Positions 1 to 6,543 are shown, counted from the stretch's first letter. The stretch is 10,186 bases of DNA from Methanosuratincolales archaeon (GCA_937930465.1 CALGKV010000024.1:1-10186); one strand, 5' to 3'. Numbers and translations are program-made. The notes: generated from the sequence alone by a model not told the origin.

Positions 1-315
1 GGCGGCGATCATGATCAGCGCCTCTTCCCGTGCAGCAACAACGATGAGCACTGCAGCCGAGCTGGAGGCTGTGCCAAGAGCGACCAGCTTCCTCCGGTCC
101 ACCCTGTCAGAGATCATCCCAAATGGGAGCAACAGCAGGGATGCCGTGATCCCCTGTATAAGGACGAACCTCCCTATGCTCGTGCCGGTGAACCCAACCG
201 ACTTGAGGTAAAGCTGGAGTATCGTGTAGGTTAGCCCGTCCGTCATCGCGAAGACAGCCGCGGACATCATCATCAGGCGGAAGTCCCTGTTCAAGCTGAC
301 AGACAGACCGCTCAC
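1..315 (-). CDS. MFS transporter, N-terminal part (cut by window edge)
   Basis: The minus strand reads about 105 residues that run off the left edge. The visible part covers roughly the first three membrane segments of a major facilitator transporter. The first helix contains MMMSAAVFAMTDGLTYTILQ. After the second helix comes the cytoplasmic loop GMISDRVDRRKL, which fits MFS motif A (GxxxDRxGRR/K). The family moves small solutes or drugs across the cytoplasmic membrane, and the substrate cannot be told from this part. An in-frame TAA lies at about 346-348, and the best start after it is the GTG at 313-315; a TTG a few codons later (before the NRDFR stretch) is an alternative. It is transcribed divergently from the winged-helix regulator next door, a layout common for a transporter and its regulator, but that link is inferred only from position. 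Confidence 0.8.
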   Translation of the reverse strand, partial: MSGLSVSLNRDFRLMMMSAAVFAMTDGLTYTILQLYLKSVGFTGTSIGRFVLIQGITASLLLLPFGMISDRVDRRKLVALGTASSSAAVLIVVAAREEALIMIAA

Positions 316-364
316 AGTTGGAATGCCCCCAATTGATATGGAGTCAGTTTAGACGCAGGCTCCC

Positions 365-372
365 TTTATAAA
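365..372 (-). promoter_or_regulatory. TATA box for the leftward MFS gene
   Basis: TTTATAAA is a good archaeal TATA box lying about 50 bp upstream of the GTG at 315 on the minus strand. A transcript starting about 26 bp downstream would have a leader near 27 nt. The element is palindromic, so it could be read either way, but the rightward gene has a better placed element at 414-423. Confidence 0.5.
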
Positions 373-413
373 CCTGAGCGCACTTTAAAATGAGTTCAAA
401 AGATATGCGTTAT

Positions 414-423
414 CTTTAAATAC
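414..423 (+). promoter_or_regulatory. TATA box for the winged-helix regulator
   Basis: CTTTAAATAC fits the archaeal TATA consensus. A start site about 26 bp downstream (near 445) would give a short leader that carries the strong ribosome binding site GGAGGG at 454-459. Confidence 0.5.
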
Positions 424-465
424 GCTGGAATGGTAGGATATCAAGTCCATAGTGGAGGGCGAAAA

Positions 466-495
466 ATGAGTAAAGGTGTACGCCTTTTCTGTTGA
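466..495 (+). other. Nine-codon open frame with the best ribosome binding site (leader or frameshifted true start)
   Basis: An ATG at 466 sits 6 nt after GGAGGG (454-459), which is ideal spacing, but its frame (MSKGVRLFC) stops at TGA 493-495. It overlaps the GTG start (476) of the regulator in another frame. It may be a leader peptide. Alternatively it is the true start of the regulator put out of frame by one extra base, for example in the TTTT run at 485-488. Removing one T would give MSKGVRLSVETRVRSP, which joins the regulator frame smoothly. Confidence 0.4.
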
Positions 496-826
496 AACCC
501 GCGTAAGATCCCCAATACGCCCCTCTGAAATTCTTGAAGAGTCCCTTGTAAGGCTTGCAGAGAAAGTGATGACTGATGTGCAGCAGCAGATCCTTGGCTA
601 CCTGCTTTGCAGAGAAGCGCGCTCAGATCCGAAGACCTATTCTTGGTACGTGAGGACGCTTTCCAGGGAGCTTAATCTGCCTGAATCCACAGTCAAGTGG
701 AACCTGAAGAGCTTGAGGGATGCCTGCCTTATCGAAGCGGGGAGTGCTGCTGAAAAGGGACTGCCTTTGAGGTTGACGTACCCCGGGATGGTTGTAGCGG
801 GAAGGGTATGCGGAAGGCAAAAATAG
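476..826 (+). CDS. Winged helix-turn-helix transcriptional regulator
   Basis: This is a 116-residue soluble protein. The clearest part is a helix-turn-helix at about residues 58-90, whose recognition segment reads LSRELNLPESTVKWNLKSL. It is followed by a wing-like stretch ending in LPLRLTYPGMVVAG, which resembles the LTxxG ending of many archaeal ArsR/MarR-like winged-helix proteins. I see no metal-binding cysteine cluster or separate ligand domain, so the signal it senses is unknown. The start is uncertain: GTG at 476 keeps the frame open but lies too far from the GGAGGG site. An internal ATG (about residue 32, before TDVQQQILGY) or an indel-corrected ATG at 466 are alternatives. It lies between a divergent MFS gene and the co-directed hydrogenase operon and could regulate either; this is inferred from position only. 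Confidence 0.8.
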   Translation: MYAFSVETRVRSPIRPSEILEESLVRLAEKVMTDVQQQILGYLLCREARSDPKTYSWYVRTLSRELNLPESTVKWNLKSLRDACLIEAGSAAEKGLPLRLTYPGMVVAGRVCGRQK

Positions 827-841
827 TATAAATTAATGCCC

Positions 842-847
842 TTTTTT
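842..847 (+). terminator. T-rich terminator after the regulator gene
   Basis: A run of six T, 16 bp after the TAG stop, in a locally AT-rich stretch, fits the simple oligo-T termination signals of archaea. No stable hairpin precedes it. Confidence 0.4.
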
Positions 848-903
848 ATTGTGGCAGAATTTGTTCTAGTAAAAACCAAAAGGGACCAGCACGTTAGAAA
901 AAG

Positions 904-912
904 CTGATATAT
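904..912 (+). promoter_or_regulatory. TATA box of the hydrogenase operon
   Basis: CTGATATAT, continuing into AAG, gives a strong archaeal TATA element with an A-rich BRE-like stretch just upstream. Transcription would begin near 936-938, giving a leader of about 45 nt before the TTG start at 982. The same 9-mer recurs at 936-944. Confidence 0.5.
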
Positions 913-935
913 AAGTTCTAAAGCCTGCTTAATAA

Positions 936-944
936 CTGATATAT
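936..944 (+). repeat. Second copy of CTGATATAT, 32 bp downstream of the first
   Basis: This is an exact repeat of the 9-mer at 904-912, offset by 32 bp, close to three helical turns. It sits on the transcription start predicted from the first copy. It may be a second TATA box (start near 968) or an operator for a repressor. The remaining spacer (827-981) holds no gene that I can see. Confidence 0.4.
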
Positions 945-981
945 TGAGCGTTAATGAAACAGAGGACAGGAAAGTGGTAGA

Positions 982-2019
982 TTGATCAGGATCAAAGAAG
1001 GCGATCTTCTCCGCCTTGCTTCGATGCTGGGAGATATGGGATACCGAGTGATAGCCCCGACGGAGGCTAATGGCGTCACGAAATTCTCAGACTTCTCTGC
1101 AGGCACAGGCATTGACCTTGACTATATCCGGGCGATCAATACACCAAGGGACTTTTTGCTACCGGACGGGGAGAGACTCTACACGTACAGAAGCACAGCC
1201 ACGGTCACATCCTACGGGCTTAAGATCAGGTTCCCCACCGTGGAAGGGCCATGTCCGGTAACGATTAATGCTGAGTACTCGACCCCAAGCGGGCGGATAG
1301 CATTCTTCGCGATTCACCCCTGCCACGCAAACGCGATCAGGTACTTGGATAGGGTGATGCTAAGCGACCCCGCAGACCCTTACTACAAGGCCAGGAGGGA
1401 GAGGTCGCTCATAGTAGTGCTGGAATGCGAGGAGGGGGATGATTTTTGCTTCTGCGTCCCAGCAGGCAGTTGGAAGCTGGACGATGGCTATTGCGACATA
1501 CTGGTGAGGAGATCAGGAGACGAGTTCCTGCTGCAGCCCAAATCCAAGGCAGGGGAGGAGGCCGCATCCAAGCTCAACGCGCGAGCAGAAGCTGACCTGT
1601 TAGAAGAGAAAGCCCCCAAGATGAGATCCTCATTCAGCATCAGCACGTCCGAGGAGATGATAGACCGCTGCGAGTCTGAGGGGCTGGATTCATGCACATT
1701 GTGTGCAGCATGTACTGTAACCTGCCCAACTTGCTACTGTTCGGACATTGAGGATAGGTTCCATTTGGTGGACCCCTCAAATGTCGAGAGGCTTAGGAAG
1801 AGGATGTCGTGCCAAAGGAGGTGCTATAGCATGATCGCGGGCGGCAACCTCTTCATCAAGACAAAGGAGGATAGGTACAGGTGGAGGCTCAAGCACAAGT
1901 TCCCGTTTTCCTCGAAAGCGTTCGGGATCTCCGGATGCGTTGGCTGCGGCAACTGCATCGCATTCTGCCCTGCAGGCATCGACATGCGCAGGACGGTGGG
2001 AAGGGGGTTTAAGACATGA
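982..2019 (+). CDS. hydB: [NiFe] hydrogenase (sulfhydrogenase type) beta subunit, 4Fe-4S protein
   Basis: This 345-residue subunit matches the HydB/AsrA family, iron-sulfur proteins that carry electrons between the hydrogenase core and the flavin subunit in group 3b enzymes. The N-terminal two-thirds carries family signatures: a FAIHPCHANAIRYLDRV segment (residues 109-125), then DPYYKARRERSLIVVLEC, then a CFC motif near 156-158. Cluster motifs follow: CTLCAACTVTCP with Cys 238, 241, 244 and 248, extra Cys at 251 and 253, a CQRRC at 277-281, and GCVGCGNCIAFCP with Cys 319, 322, 325 and 329. The latter two CxxCxxCxxxC sets predict two 4Fe-4S clusters. Translation starts at TTG 982 after AGTGGTAG; no ATG or GTG in frame fits better. 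It overlaps hydG by an ATGA. Oddity: residue 115 is His where relatives usually read PCD. Confidence 0.9.
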   Translation: MIRIKEGDLLRLASMLGDMGYRVIAPTEANGVTKFSDFSAGTGIDLDYIRAINTPRDFLLPDGERLYTYRSTATVTSYGLKIRFPTVEGPCPVTINAEYSTPSGRIAFFAIHPCHANAIRYLDRVMLSDPADPYYKARRERSLIVVLECEEGDDFCFCVPAGSWKLDDGYCDILVRRSGDEFLLQPKSKAGEEAASKLNARAEADLLEEKAPKMRSSFSISTSEEMIDRCESEGLDSCTLCAACTVTCPTCYCSDIEDRFHLVDPSNVERLRKRMSCQRRCYSMIAGGNLFIKTKEDRYRWRLKHKFPFSSKAFGISGCVGCGNCIAFCPAGIDMRRTVGRGFKT

Positions 2020-2840
2020 GGGCTGACGACAACGAGAACCCCTACGTTCCAAAGTCAGCCACAGTCGTGGCGGTCAAGAACGAGAGCCTAGAAACCAAGA
2101 CGCTCAGGGTTAGGCTCTACAAATGGAAAGCAGAGTTCCAGCCAGGCCAGTTCGTACAGCTCCTCCTGCCGGGGGTCGGGGAGGCCCCTTTCTGCATAGC
2201 TTCTTCCCCCAGCGACCAGAAGCACATAGACCTTACAATAATCAGGCGTGGACTTGTGACTATCGCTTCGCACTACATGAGACCTGGGGATGTTGTCGGG
2301 ATCAGGGGACCGTTCGGGAGGCCCTTCCCCATCAGCCGGATGTTGGGAAAGGATCTGCTCATTGTCGGGACGGGAATAGGCATCGCAGCCCTGAGATCGC
2401 TGATACTCTTCTTGGCAGATCATAGGGAGGAATTCGGAGAGATTGACCTGCTCTATGGGGCGCGCTTCCCGGAGGATTTGGTGTACAGGGACGAGATGAA
2501 AAACTGGGGCGAGAAAATGAACGTCATGATCACGCTCAGCAAGGCCTCACCCGAGTGGGGCGGGCTGAGGGGCAGGGTAACGGATCACCTGGACGGGGTC
2601 GTGAAGAGGGAAAGCCAGATAGCAATCCTTTGTGGATCCCCCCTTGTGATGAGGAGCATCTCGCATGAGCTTCTCAGGAGGGGTCTCAAGGCGGACCAGA
2701 TCTTTGTCTCCCTTGAGAGGCACATGAAGTGCGGGATTGGCAAGTGCGCCAGGTGCCTGATATCGGGCGGTTGGCATGTGTGCAAGGACGGTCCGGTGTT
2801 CTCCCTGGACGAGATATCGCTTGAAGCAATAGGTGAGTAG
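2016..2840 (+). CDS. hydG: [NiFe] hydrogenase gamma subunit, FAD / NAD(P)-binding reductase
   Basis: A 274-residue ferredoxin-NADP reductase-like flavoprotein, also related to the electron-transfer subunit of dihydroorotate dehydrogenase B. The FAD domain spans about 15-105 with FQPGQFVQLLLPG and EAPFCIASSPS; the latter is the flavin-binding stretch, with Cys60 where Ser is usual. The nucleotide domain spans about 112-235 and contains LLIVGTGIGIAALRSLI and LLYGARFPEDLVYRDE. The C-terminus carries CX4CX2CX8C (Cys 239, 244, 247, 256) in MKCGIGKCARC...VCKDGPVF, the classical 2Fe-2S site of this family. It would exchange electrons with NAD(P)H in the cytosol and pass them through HydB and HydD. 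NADPH versus NADH cannot be decided by eye. Its ATG overlaps the hydB stop as ATGA, indicating translational coupling. Confidence 0.93.
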   Translation: MRADDNENPYVPKSATVVAVKNESLETKTLRVRLYKWKAEFQPGQFVQLLLPGVGEAPFCIASSPSDQKHIDLTIIRRGLVTIASHYMRPGDVVGIRGPFGRPFPISRMLGKDLLIVGTGIGIAALRSLILFLADHREEFGEIDLLYGARFPEDLVYRDEMKNWGEKMNVMITLSKASPEWGGLRGRVTDHLDGVVKRESQIAILCGSPLVMRSISHELLRRGLKADQIFVSLERHMKCGIGKCARCLISGGWHVCKDGPVFSLDEISLEAIGE

Positions 2841-2841
2841 C

Positions 2842-3588
2842 ATGAAAGCAGCATTCTATTCCCTAACCTCCTGCGAAGGGTGCCTCACGACGCTTATCAC
2901 CAACCTCGGTCCCAACCTGCAGGCACTCTGGAGGATCTTCGACATCGACTATTTCAAGCTAGTGCGTGAGCCGGTCGGCGGGGAGAAGGTTCCAAGGGTC
3001 GACATAGCCTTCGTCGAGGGGGCGGTCGTGACAAGCCTGGACAAGAAGAGGATCTCGCAGATAAGGGCCAACTCAAGCTTCGTTGTGGCGCTCGGGACTT
3101 GTGCCTCCTGCGGCAACATAGCATACAGCGCCTCAAGGGGCGTTGATCTGAAGAGGAGGGCGCTGCGCGAAATCGAGGTATTCGAGGCAGAGCCCCTTTC
3201 GTCTTATGTGAGCGTCGACTTCGAGCTGAGCGGCTGCCCAGTCAGCGCTGAGGAGTTCACCGTGGCCCTCCTGAGGCTGCTGAACGGCATAGAGCCGAAG
3301 CAGCCGGACTTCAGCGTCTGCTACGAGTGCAAGATGAGCGGGAACAGGTGCCTCCTTGATGTCGGCAAGGTGTGCCTTGGGCCGATTGCAATGGGAGGTT
3401 GCGGATCCGCATGCCCCTCTGTTGGGGCACCATGCTACAGCTGCCGCGGGCCTGCCGTCGAGGCGGATCTGTCCGCCTATCTGAGGACGATAAGGAGGCA
3501 CGGCATCCCGGAGGGGAAAGCATTGAGCGCGATGAATGCATTCACAGGCAAAAAGATAGTGGAGCTGTTGAAGGATGGGAAGAAGTGA
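2842..3588 (+). CDS. hydD: [NiFe] hydrogenase small (delta) subunit
   Basis: The electron-relay small subunit of the hydrogenase core, 248 residues from ATG 2842. Proximal-cluster ligands are SCEGC (Cys 11, 14), GTC (Cys 87) and SGCP (Cys 132). Eight more cysteines at 160, 163, 170, 178, 187, 191, 198 and 201 (CYECKMSGNRC, KVCLGP, GGCGSACP, CYSCRGP) fit two further 4Fe-4S clusters, as in group 3b HydD. No Tat signal peptide or C-terminal membrane anchor is present, so it is cytosolic. I prefer ATG 2842 over the in-frame GTG at 2833 because GGTGA (2832-2836) makes an ideal ribosome binding site for 2842, and the sequence then opens with MKAAFYSLTSCEGC as relatives do. It begins 1 nt after the hydG stop. 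Confidence 0.93.
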   Translation: MKAAFYSLTSCEGCLTTLITNLGPNLQALWRIFDIDYFKLVREPVGGEKVPRVDIAFVEGAVVTSLDKKRISQIRANSSFVVALGTCASCGNIAYSASRGVDLKRRALREIEVFEAEPLSSYVSVDFELSGCPVSAEEFTVALLRLLNGIEPKQPDFSVCYECKMSGNRCLLDVGKVCLGPIAMGGCGSACPSVGAPCYSCRGPAVEADLSAYLRTIRRHGIPEGKALSAMNAFTGKKIVELLKDGKK

Positions 3589-4948
3589 TGCTATGCAGGA
3601 CAAAGGCAGCAGCCATAGTAAAGGAAATGCGGAAAGACTCAAAGAAGAAGTCATCCTAGACACGAACGAGCTCAGGCTCATCGAGGGGCACGGGAGGCTC
3701 AAGGTCAGGCTCTCCGGGAACAGGATAGAGGCGGAATTCCACAACCTCGAGGGACCCAGGTTCCTGACCTCTTACCTGAGGGGGAAGCCGGCGGAGATGG
3801 CGCCTCTTGTTGCTTCGAGGATATGCGGCTTGTGCTACACCGCCCACTCTATAAACGCGGCTGAGGCGGTGGAGGAGGCGCTCGGGGTCACTCCTGACAA
3901 GGAAGTCGTCGAGCTGAGGAGGCTCCTCTACCTCGCAAACAACCTGAGGAGCCATATGATGCACCTCCTATTCCTTTCAGTTCCTCCCATCAAGGGGCTG
4001 ATCAGCGTATTCCGCCTGAGGGAGAAGGATCTGGTAGCGGCAGGGACGAAGCTCCTGTCCACCTCGACCCAGCTGATCGAGCACTGGGGAGGGAGATCAG
4101 TGCACGTCCCGAATGTGGTTGTCGGGGGTTTCGGCGCGCTTGTCAGGGGGAGGGAGCTGATGGAGTCGATAGCAAAGCTCGAGTCATTGAGGGCGGATGC
4201 AAGGCTGTTCGTAGAGCATGTGCTGGCGATTGAGCTCCCCGAGCTGGAGAGATTCAGGACGATGATCTCGCTCAAGACAGACGCCTACCCGACATACGCG
4301 AGGGAGGCGCCACTGATAATCAACGACGGATCCACGATAACCGATGAGGAATATTTCAAAAATCTTGAGGAGGTTGTGAGGGAATACTCGACCTCGAAGC
4401 ACATTTATTTCAGGTGCTCGGAGGCGACTGTTGGGGCACTCTCAAGGATAATGCTCAACCGGAGGAAGCTGAAACCCGAGGCTAGGGCATACGCCGAGGG
4501 GATCGAGTGGAGGATCAACCCGTTCCTGATCATAAAGGCACAGGCAGTAGAAGTGATGCACTACCTGGAGGAGATCATCGAGACTGGGGAGAGGCTCTCG
4601 GACGCCACGATCTCCCCGAACGGATATCCATGTATCGGAAACGGGAAAAAGGATCAGGCTGACACTTGCTTCGGCGATAGGAGCGGGAAGGGGATCGCAA
4701 TCGCCGAAGCCCCCAGAGGGACGCTGTGCCACGCTTGCGAGGTAGAGGACGGACTCATCAGGGACTACAGGGTCTACACGCCAACTGCGGTGAACTCCAA
4801 GAGCATCGAGATGGACTCAGTCGAGATGGTGAAGAGGTTCAGGCCCTTGGGCGGAGAGAAGCTGAAGTACATCCTTGAAGACCTGGTTAGGTCCTATGAC
4901 CCGTGCCTGTCGTGCGCGGTCAGCCTGGACTTCCTTTCAGAGCCGTGA
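3575..4948 (+). CDS. hydA: [NiFe] hydrogenase large (alpha) subunit, Ni-Fe active site
   Basis: This 457-residue catalytic subunit (H2 = 2H+ + 2e-) contains the family landmarks in order: LIEGHGRLKVRL near residue 35, the N-terminal ligand motif RICGLCYTAH (Cys 84 and 87), NNLRSHMMHLLFL near 125, EAPRGTLCHACEV with the conserved active-site Arg near 380, and the C-terminal ligand motif DPCLSC (Cys 444 and 447). All four cysteines that hold nickel are present. The ending is unusual: DPCLSCAVS followed by LDFLSEP, so the His that normally ends the mature protein at the protease cut site is Ser450. A short C-terminal tail is typical of pre-proteins. ATG 3575 overlaps hydD by 14 nt; the in-frame ATG at 3593, preceded by AGTGAT, is an equally good start. 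No maturation protease or hyp gene lies in the window. Confidence 0.93.
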   Translation: MGRSDAMQDKGSSHSKGNAERLKEEVILDTNELRLIEGHGRLKVRLSGNRIEAEFHNLEGPRFLTSYLRGKPAEMAPLVASRICGLCYTAHSINAAEAVEEALGVTPDKEVVELRRLLYLANNLRSHMMHLLFLSVPPIKGLISVFRLREKDLVAAGTKLLSTSTQLIEHWGGRSVHVPNVVVGGFGALVRGRELMESIAKLESLRADARLFVEHVLAIELPELERFRTMISLKTDAYPTYAREAPLIINDGSTITDEEYFKNLEEVVREYSTSKHIYFRCSEATVGALSRIMLNRRKLKPEARAYAEGIEWRINPFLIIKAQAVEVMHYLEEIIETGERLSDATISPNGYPCIGNGKKDQADTCFGDRSGKGIAIAEAPRGTLCHACEVEDGLIRDYRVYTPTAVNSKSIEMDSVEMVKRFRPLGGEKLKYILEDLVRSYDPCLSCAVSLDFLSEP

Positions 4949-5012
4949 AGCAAATGCCGGTTTCAGGAAACAGTTCTCAAAAAGCTTAGCTTGGTTGGAG
5001 ATGAAAGAAATG

Positions 5013-5020
5013 CTTACATA
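5013..5020 (+). promoter_or_regulatory. Possible TATA box for the thioredoxin-like gene
   Basis: CTTACATA is a moderate TATA-like element about 27 bp before the ATG at 5044, the spacing expected for a leaderless transcript. No ribosome binding site precedes that ATG, which agrees with leaderless initiation. The 94-bp gap after hydA has no clear terminator, so read-through from the hydrogenase operon is also possible. Confidence 0.35.
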
Positions 5021-5026
5021 CCTGCA

Positions 5027-5049
5027 GGCAAAAAGCCTTTGCCATGGCA
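5027..5049. promoter_or_regulatory. Overlapping inverted repeats at the start of the thioredoxin-like gene
   Basis: GGCAAA-AAGCC-TTTGCC (5027-5043) is a perfect 6-bp inverted repeat with a 5-bp loop. It ends one base before the ATG. A 10-bp palindrome TGCCATGGCA (5040-5049) overlaps it and contains the start codon, and CCTGCAGG (5021-5028) abuts it upstream. It may be an operator, or an RNA hairpin if the gene is co-transcribed with hydA. Confidence 0.35.
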
Positions 5050-5358
5050 CTCCGAAAGATAACAAGCAAGGAGCTTGAGGGGATTATAGCTTCTGGAAAG
5101 AGGTTTGTAGCCATCTTCAGCACGAGCTGGTGCGGATTCTGCCGAGCCCTGATCAAGGAAATCGATCAGAAAGGGGAAGGAAACAACTTCGTTGTAGTGG
5201 ACATCTCAGACGAGTCCGACCCGGCTTGGGAGGCGTACAGAATCGAAATGGTCCCGACAGCACTTCTCTTCGAAGGCGGACGCGAGGTCGCGAGGAAAGC
5301 CCCTGGTTGGGACGGGCTGAGCCTGAGCGAGGTCAAGGGGCTCTTTGGGCGGGCTTAG
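5044..5358 (+). CDS. Thioredoxin-like protein with CGFC active site
   Basis: A 104-residue single-domain thioredoxin-fold protein without signal peptide, so cytosolic. The redox motif SWCGFC places the cysteines at residues 30 and 33, after the strand RFVAIFSTSW. The cis-proline loop is VPTALLF (Pro71), followed by FEGGREV as in thioredoxins. CGFC differs from the common CGPC, which usually shifts the redox potential. The family reduces or oxidises disulfides, and the client is unknown. It lies 94 bp after hydA on the same strand and may draw on NAD(P)H-derived electrons, but no thioredoxin reductase is visible and the tie to the hydrogenase is only positional. It ends 3 bp from the convergent MFS stop. 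The Trx fold is a confident call; the specific role is not. Confidence 0.85.
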   Translation: MALRKITSKELEGIIASGKRFVAIFSTSWCGFCRALIKEIDQKGEGNNFVVVDISDESDPAWEAYRIEMVPTALLFEGGREVARKAPGWDGLSLSEVKGLFGRA

Positions 5359-5361
5359 CAG

Positions 5362-6507
5362 CTAGTGCTTCAAGCTGACCCTCAAGGCAACTGGGAGGGA
5401 GGCAGCCGCTACAATCGACAAAGCAAGAAATATAGAACCAGATCCGAATAGGAATCCAGTGTACCCCATCGTTATGGGTCCGAGGAATTGACCTAAGCCT
5501 ATCGCAGCCTCGAATATTCCTGCACCGGCACCCTTCGATGGCAATTCGAGCATCCTCGCAAGCGCGTAGGCGTACAGCAGCCCGAGTGCAGAACCGAAGA
5601 GGATCGCCATTGCAAAAAAGCCTAAAAGGCTAGGTAATGCCCACCCAACAAGCGTAGAGGCTAGTAGGAGCGCCATCCCCAGTATGGCCGTATTCCTTCT
5701 CAGGTAACGCTCATAGAGCATGAACGAGATCGTCCTCGTCGCGCTTGCGCTCCCGACGATGTACCCGGCGACCGGGGCTGCGACGCCAGCACTCACAGCG
5801 TAGGGCGGCACGAGGAAGTAGAAGGTGAGCATCGCGAACCCCCATATGATCATAATGTACGCTGTCCCGATGACGTTTCGCTGGTGCCGGCGGCTCTGCG
5901 CCGGATCTTGTTCCAATCGGACTGGGTCTTTAGGCATCCTTATGGTCAGGATCGTCATGAGACCGAACAAAACCAATGCTGAAGCCAGAATAAAGGCGGA
6001 GATGAGATCACCTGCAGAGATGACGGCCCCCATCAGGAATGGCCCTGCAGTATAGCCTGCGCTCCAGGCGACGCTGTAGTGCCCGACCTGGCGATCCAGC
6101 CCCCCTGCCCCGCTCCTGTCTGCCACAAATGCCTCCGCAGAAGGCCATATCGAGGAGAATGCTATCCCCTCGAGGCAGCGGAGTAACCCAAACATGAAGA
6201 TGTCAGCGGTTGAGATGTAAGCCCAAACCACAAAGAGGTATATGGTAAGTCCGCCTGCAAGCAGCGGCTTCCTCCCGACCCTGTCTGATACCCTGCCAAA
6301 TAGGATCGATCCGATGACATACGGGACCGCCATGACCGCGCCCAGAATCCCCAGCTCCCAGTCATTTGCAGAGAGCGATAGCCTTGCGTAAAGCGGTACT
6401 GCGGGAGACATTACCCCGAATGCTGTCGAGAACAAGGCCACTGCTATGTAAAACCTGAGCAGATCAGATTTTCCTAATGGCGTGCGCATAAGAAGTTTCC
6501 TTGGCAC
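5362..6507 (-). CDS. MFS transporter, complete, 12 predicted membrane helices
   Basis: A 381-residue polytopic membrane protein, compact for the MFS. Hydrophobic helices are spread over the whole length. Motif A (GRVSDRVGRKPLL, residues 71-83) follows helix 2. The middle loop between helices 6 and 7 is charged (RMPKDPVRLEQDPAQSRRHQRN, roughly residues 190-210), separating two six-helix halves. This resembles archaeal drug/sugar-type facilitators, but no substrate can be assigned. GTG 6507 gives the longest frame; ATG 6489, with AAGGA about 10 nt upstream, is a good alternative. A TATA element at 6536-6543 gives it its own promoter, so it need not be part of the pilus operon behind it. It converges with the thioredoxin-like gene. 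Confidence 0.9.
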   Translation of the reverse strand: MPRKLLMRTPLGKSDLLRFYIAVALFSTAFGVMSPAVPLYARLSLSANDWELGILGAVMAVPYVIGSILFGRVSDRVGRKPLLAGGLTIYLFVVWAYISTADIFMFGLLRCLEGIAFSSIWPSAEAFVADRSGAGGLDRQVGHYSVAWSAGYTAGPFLMGAVISAGDLISAFILASALVLFGLMTILTIRMPKDPVRLEQDPAQSRRHQRNVIGTAYIMIIWGFAMLTFYFLVPPYAVSAGVAAPVAGYIVGSASATRTISFMLYERYLRRNTAILGMALLLASTLVGWALPSLLGFFAMAILFGSALGLLYAYALARMLELPSKGAGAGIFEAAIGLGQFLGPITMGYTGFLFGSGSIFLALSIVAAASLPVALRVSLKH

Positions 6508-6535
6508 ATAGCCTAGGAGCGAGTAGTCAGCTTGC

Positions 6536-6543
6536 TTTTAAAA
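6536..6543 (-). promoter_or_regulatory. TATA box for the complete MFS gene
   Basis: TTTTAAAA lies within a 12-bp palindrome GCTTTTAAAAGC (6534-6545), in the 50-bp gap between the FlaJ-like stop and the MFS start. Read on the minus strand it predicts a start near 6513, giving a nearly leaderless transcript from GTG 6507 or a 24-nt leader for ATG 6489. Confidence 0.45.

Noticed and set aside
827..981. Searched the spacer before hydB for a tRNA, small RNA or short gene
   Set aside because: Only T-rich and TATA-like sequence is visible. I found no cloverleaf, conserved RNA motif or open frame with a ribosome binding site.
3133..3744. Long minus-strand open frame of about 200 codons opposite hydD/hydA
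   Set aside because: It lies antisense to two unmistakable hydrogenase genes, and its composition is that of a mirrored GC-rich coding frame with no recognisable domain.
4901..4924. Possible selenocysteine in the HydA active site
   Set aside because: All four nickel-ligand positions are TGC or TGT cysteine codons, and there is no in-frame TGA before the natural stop.
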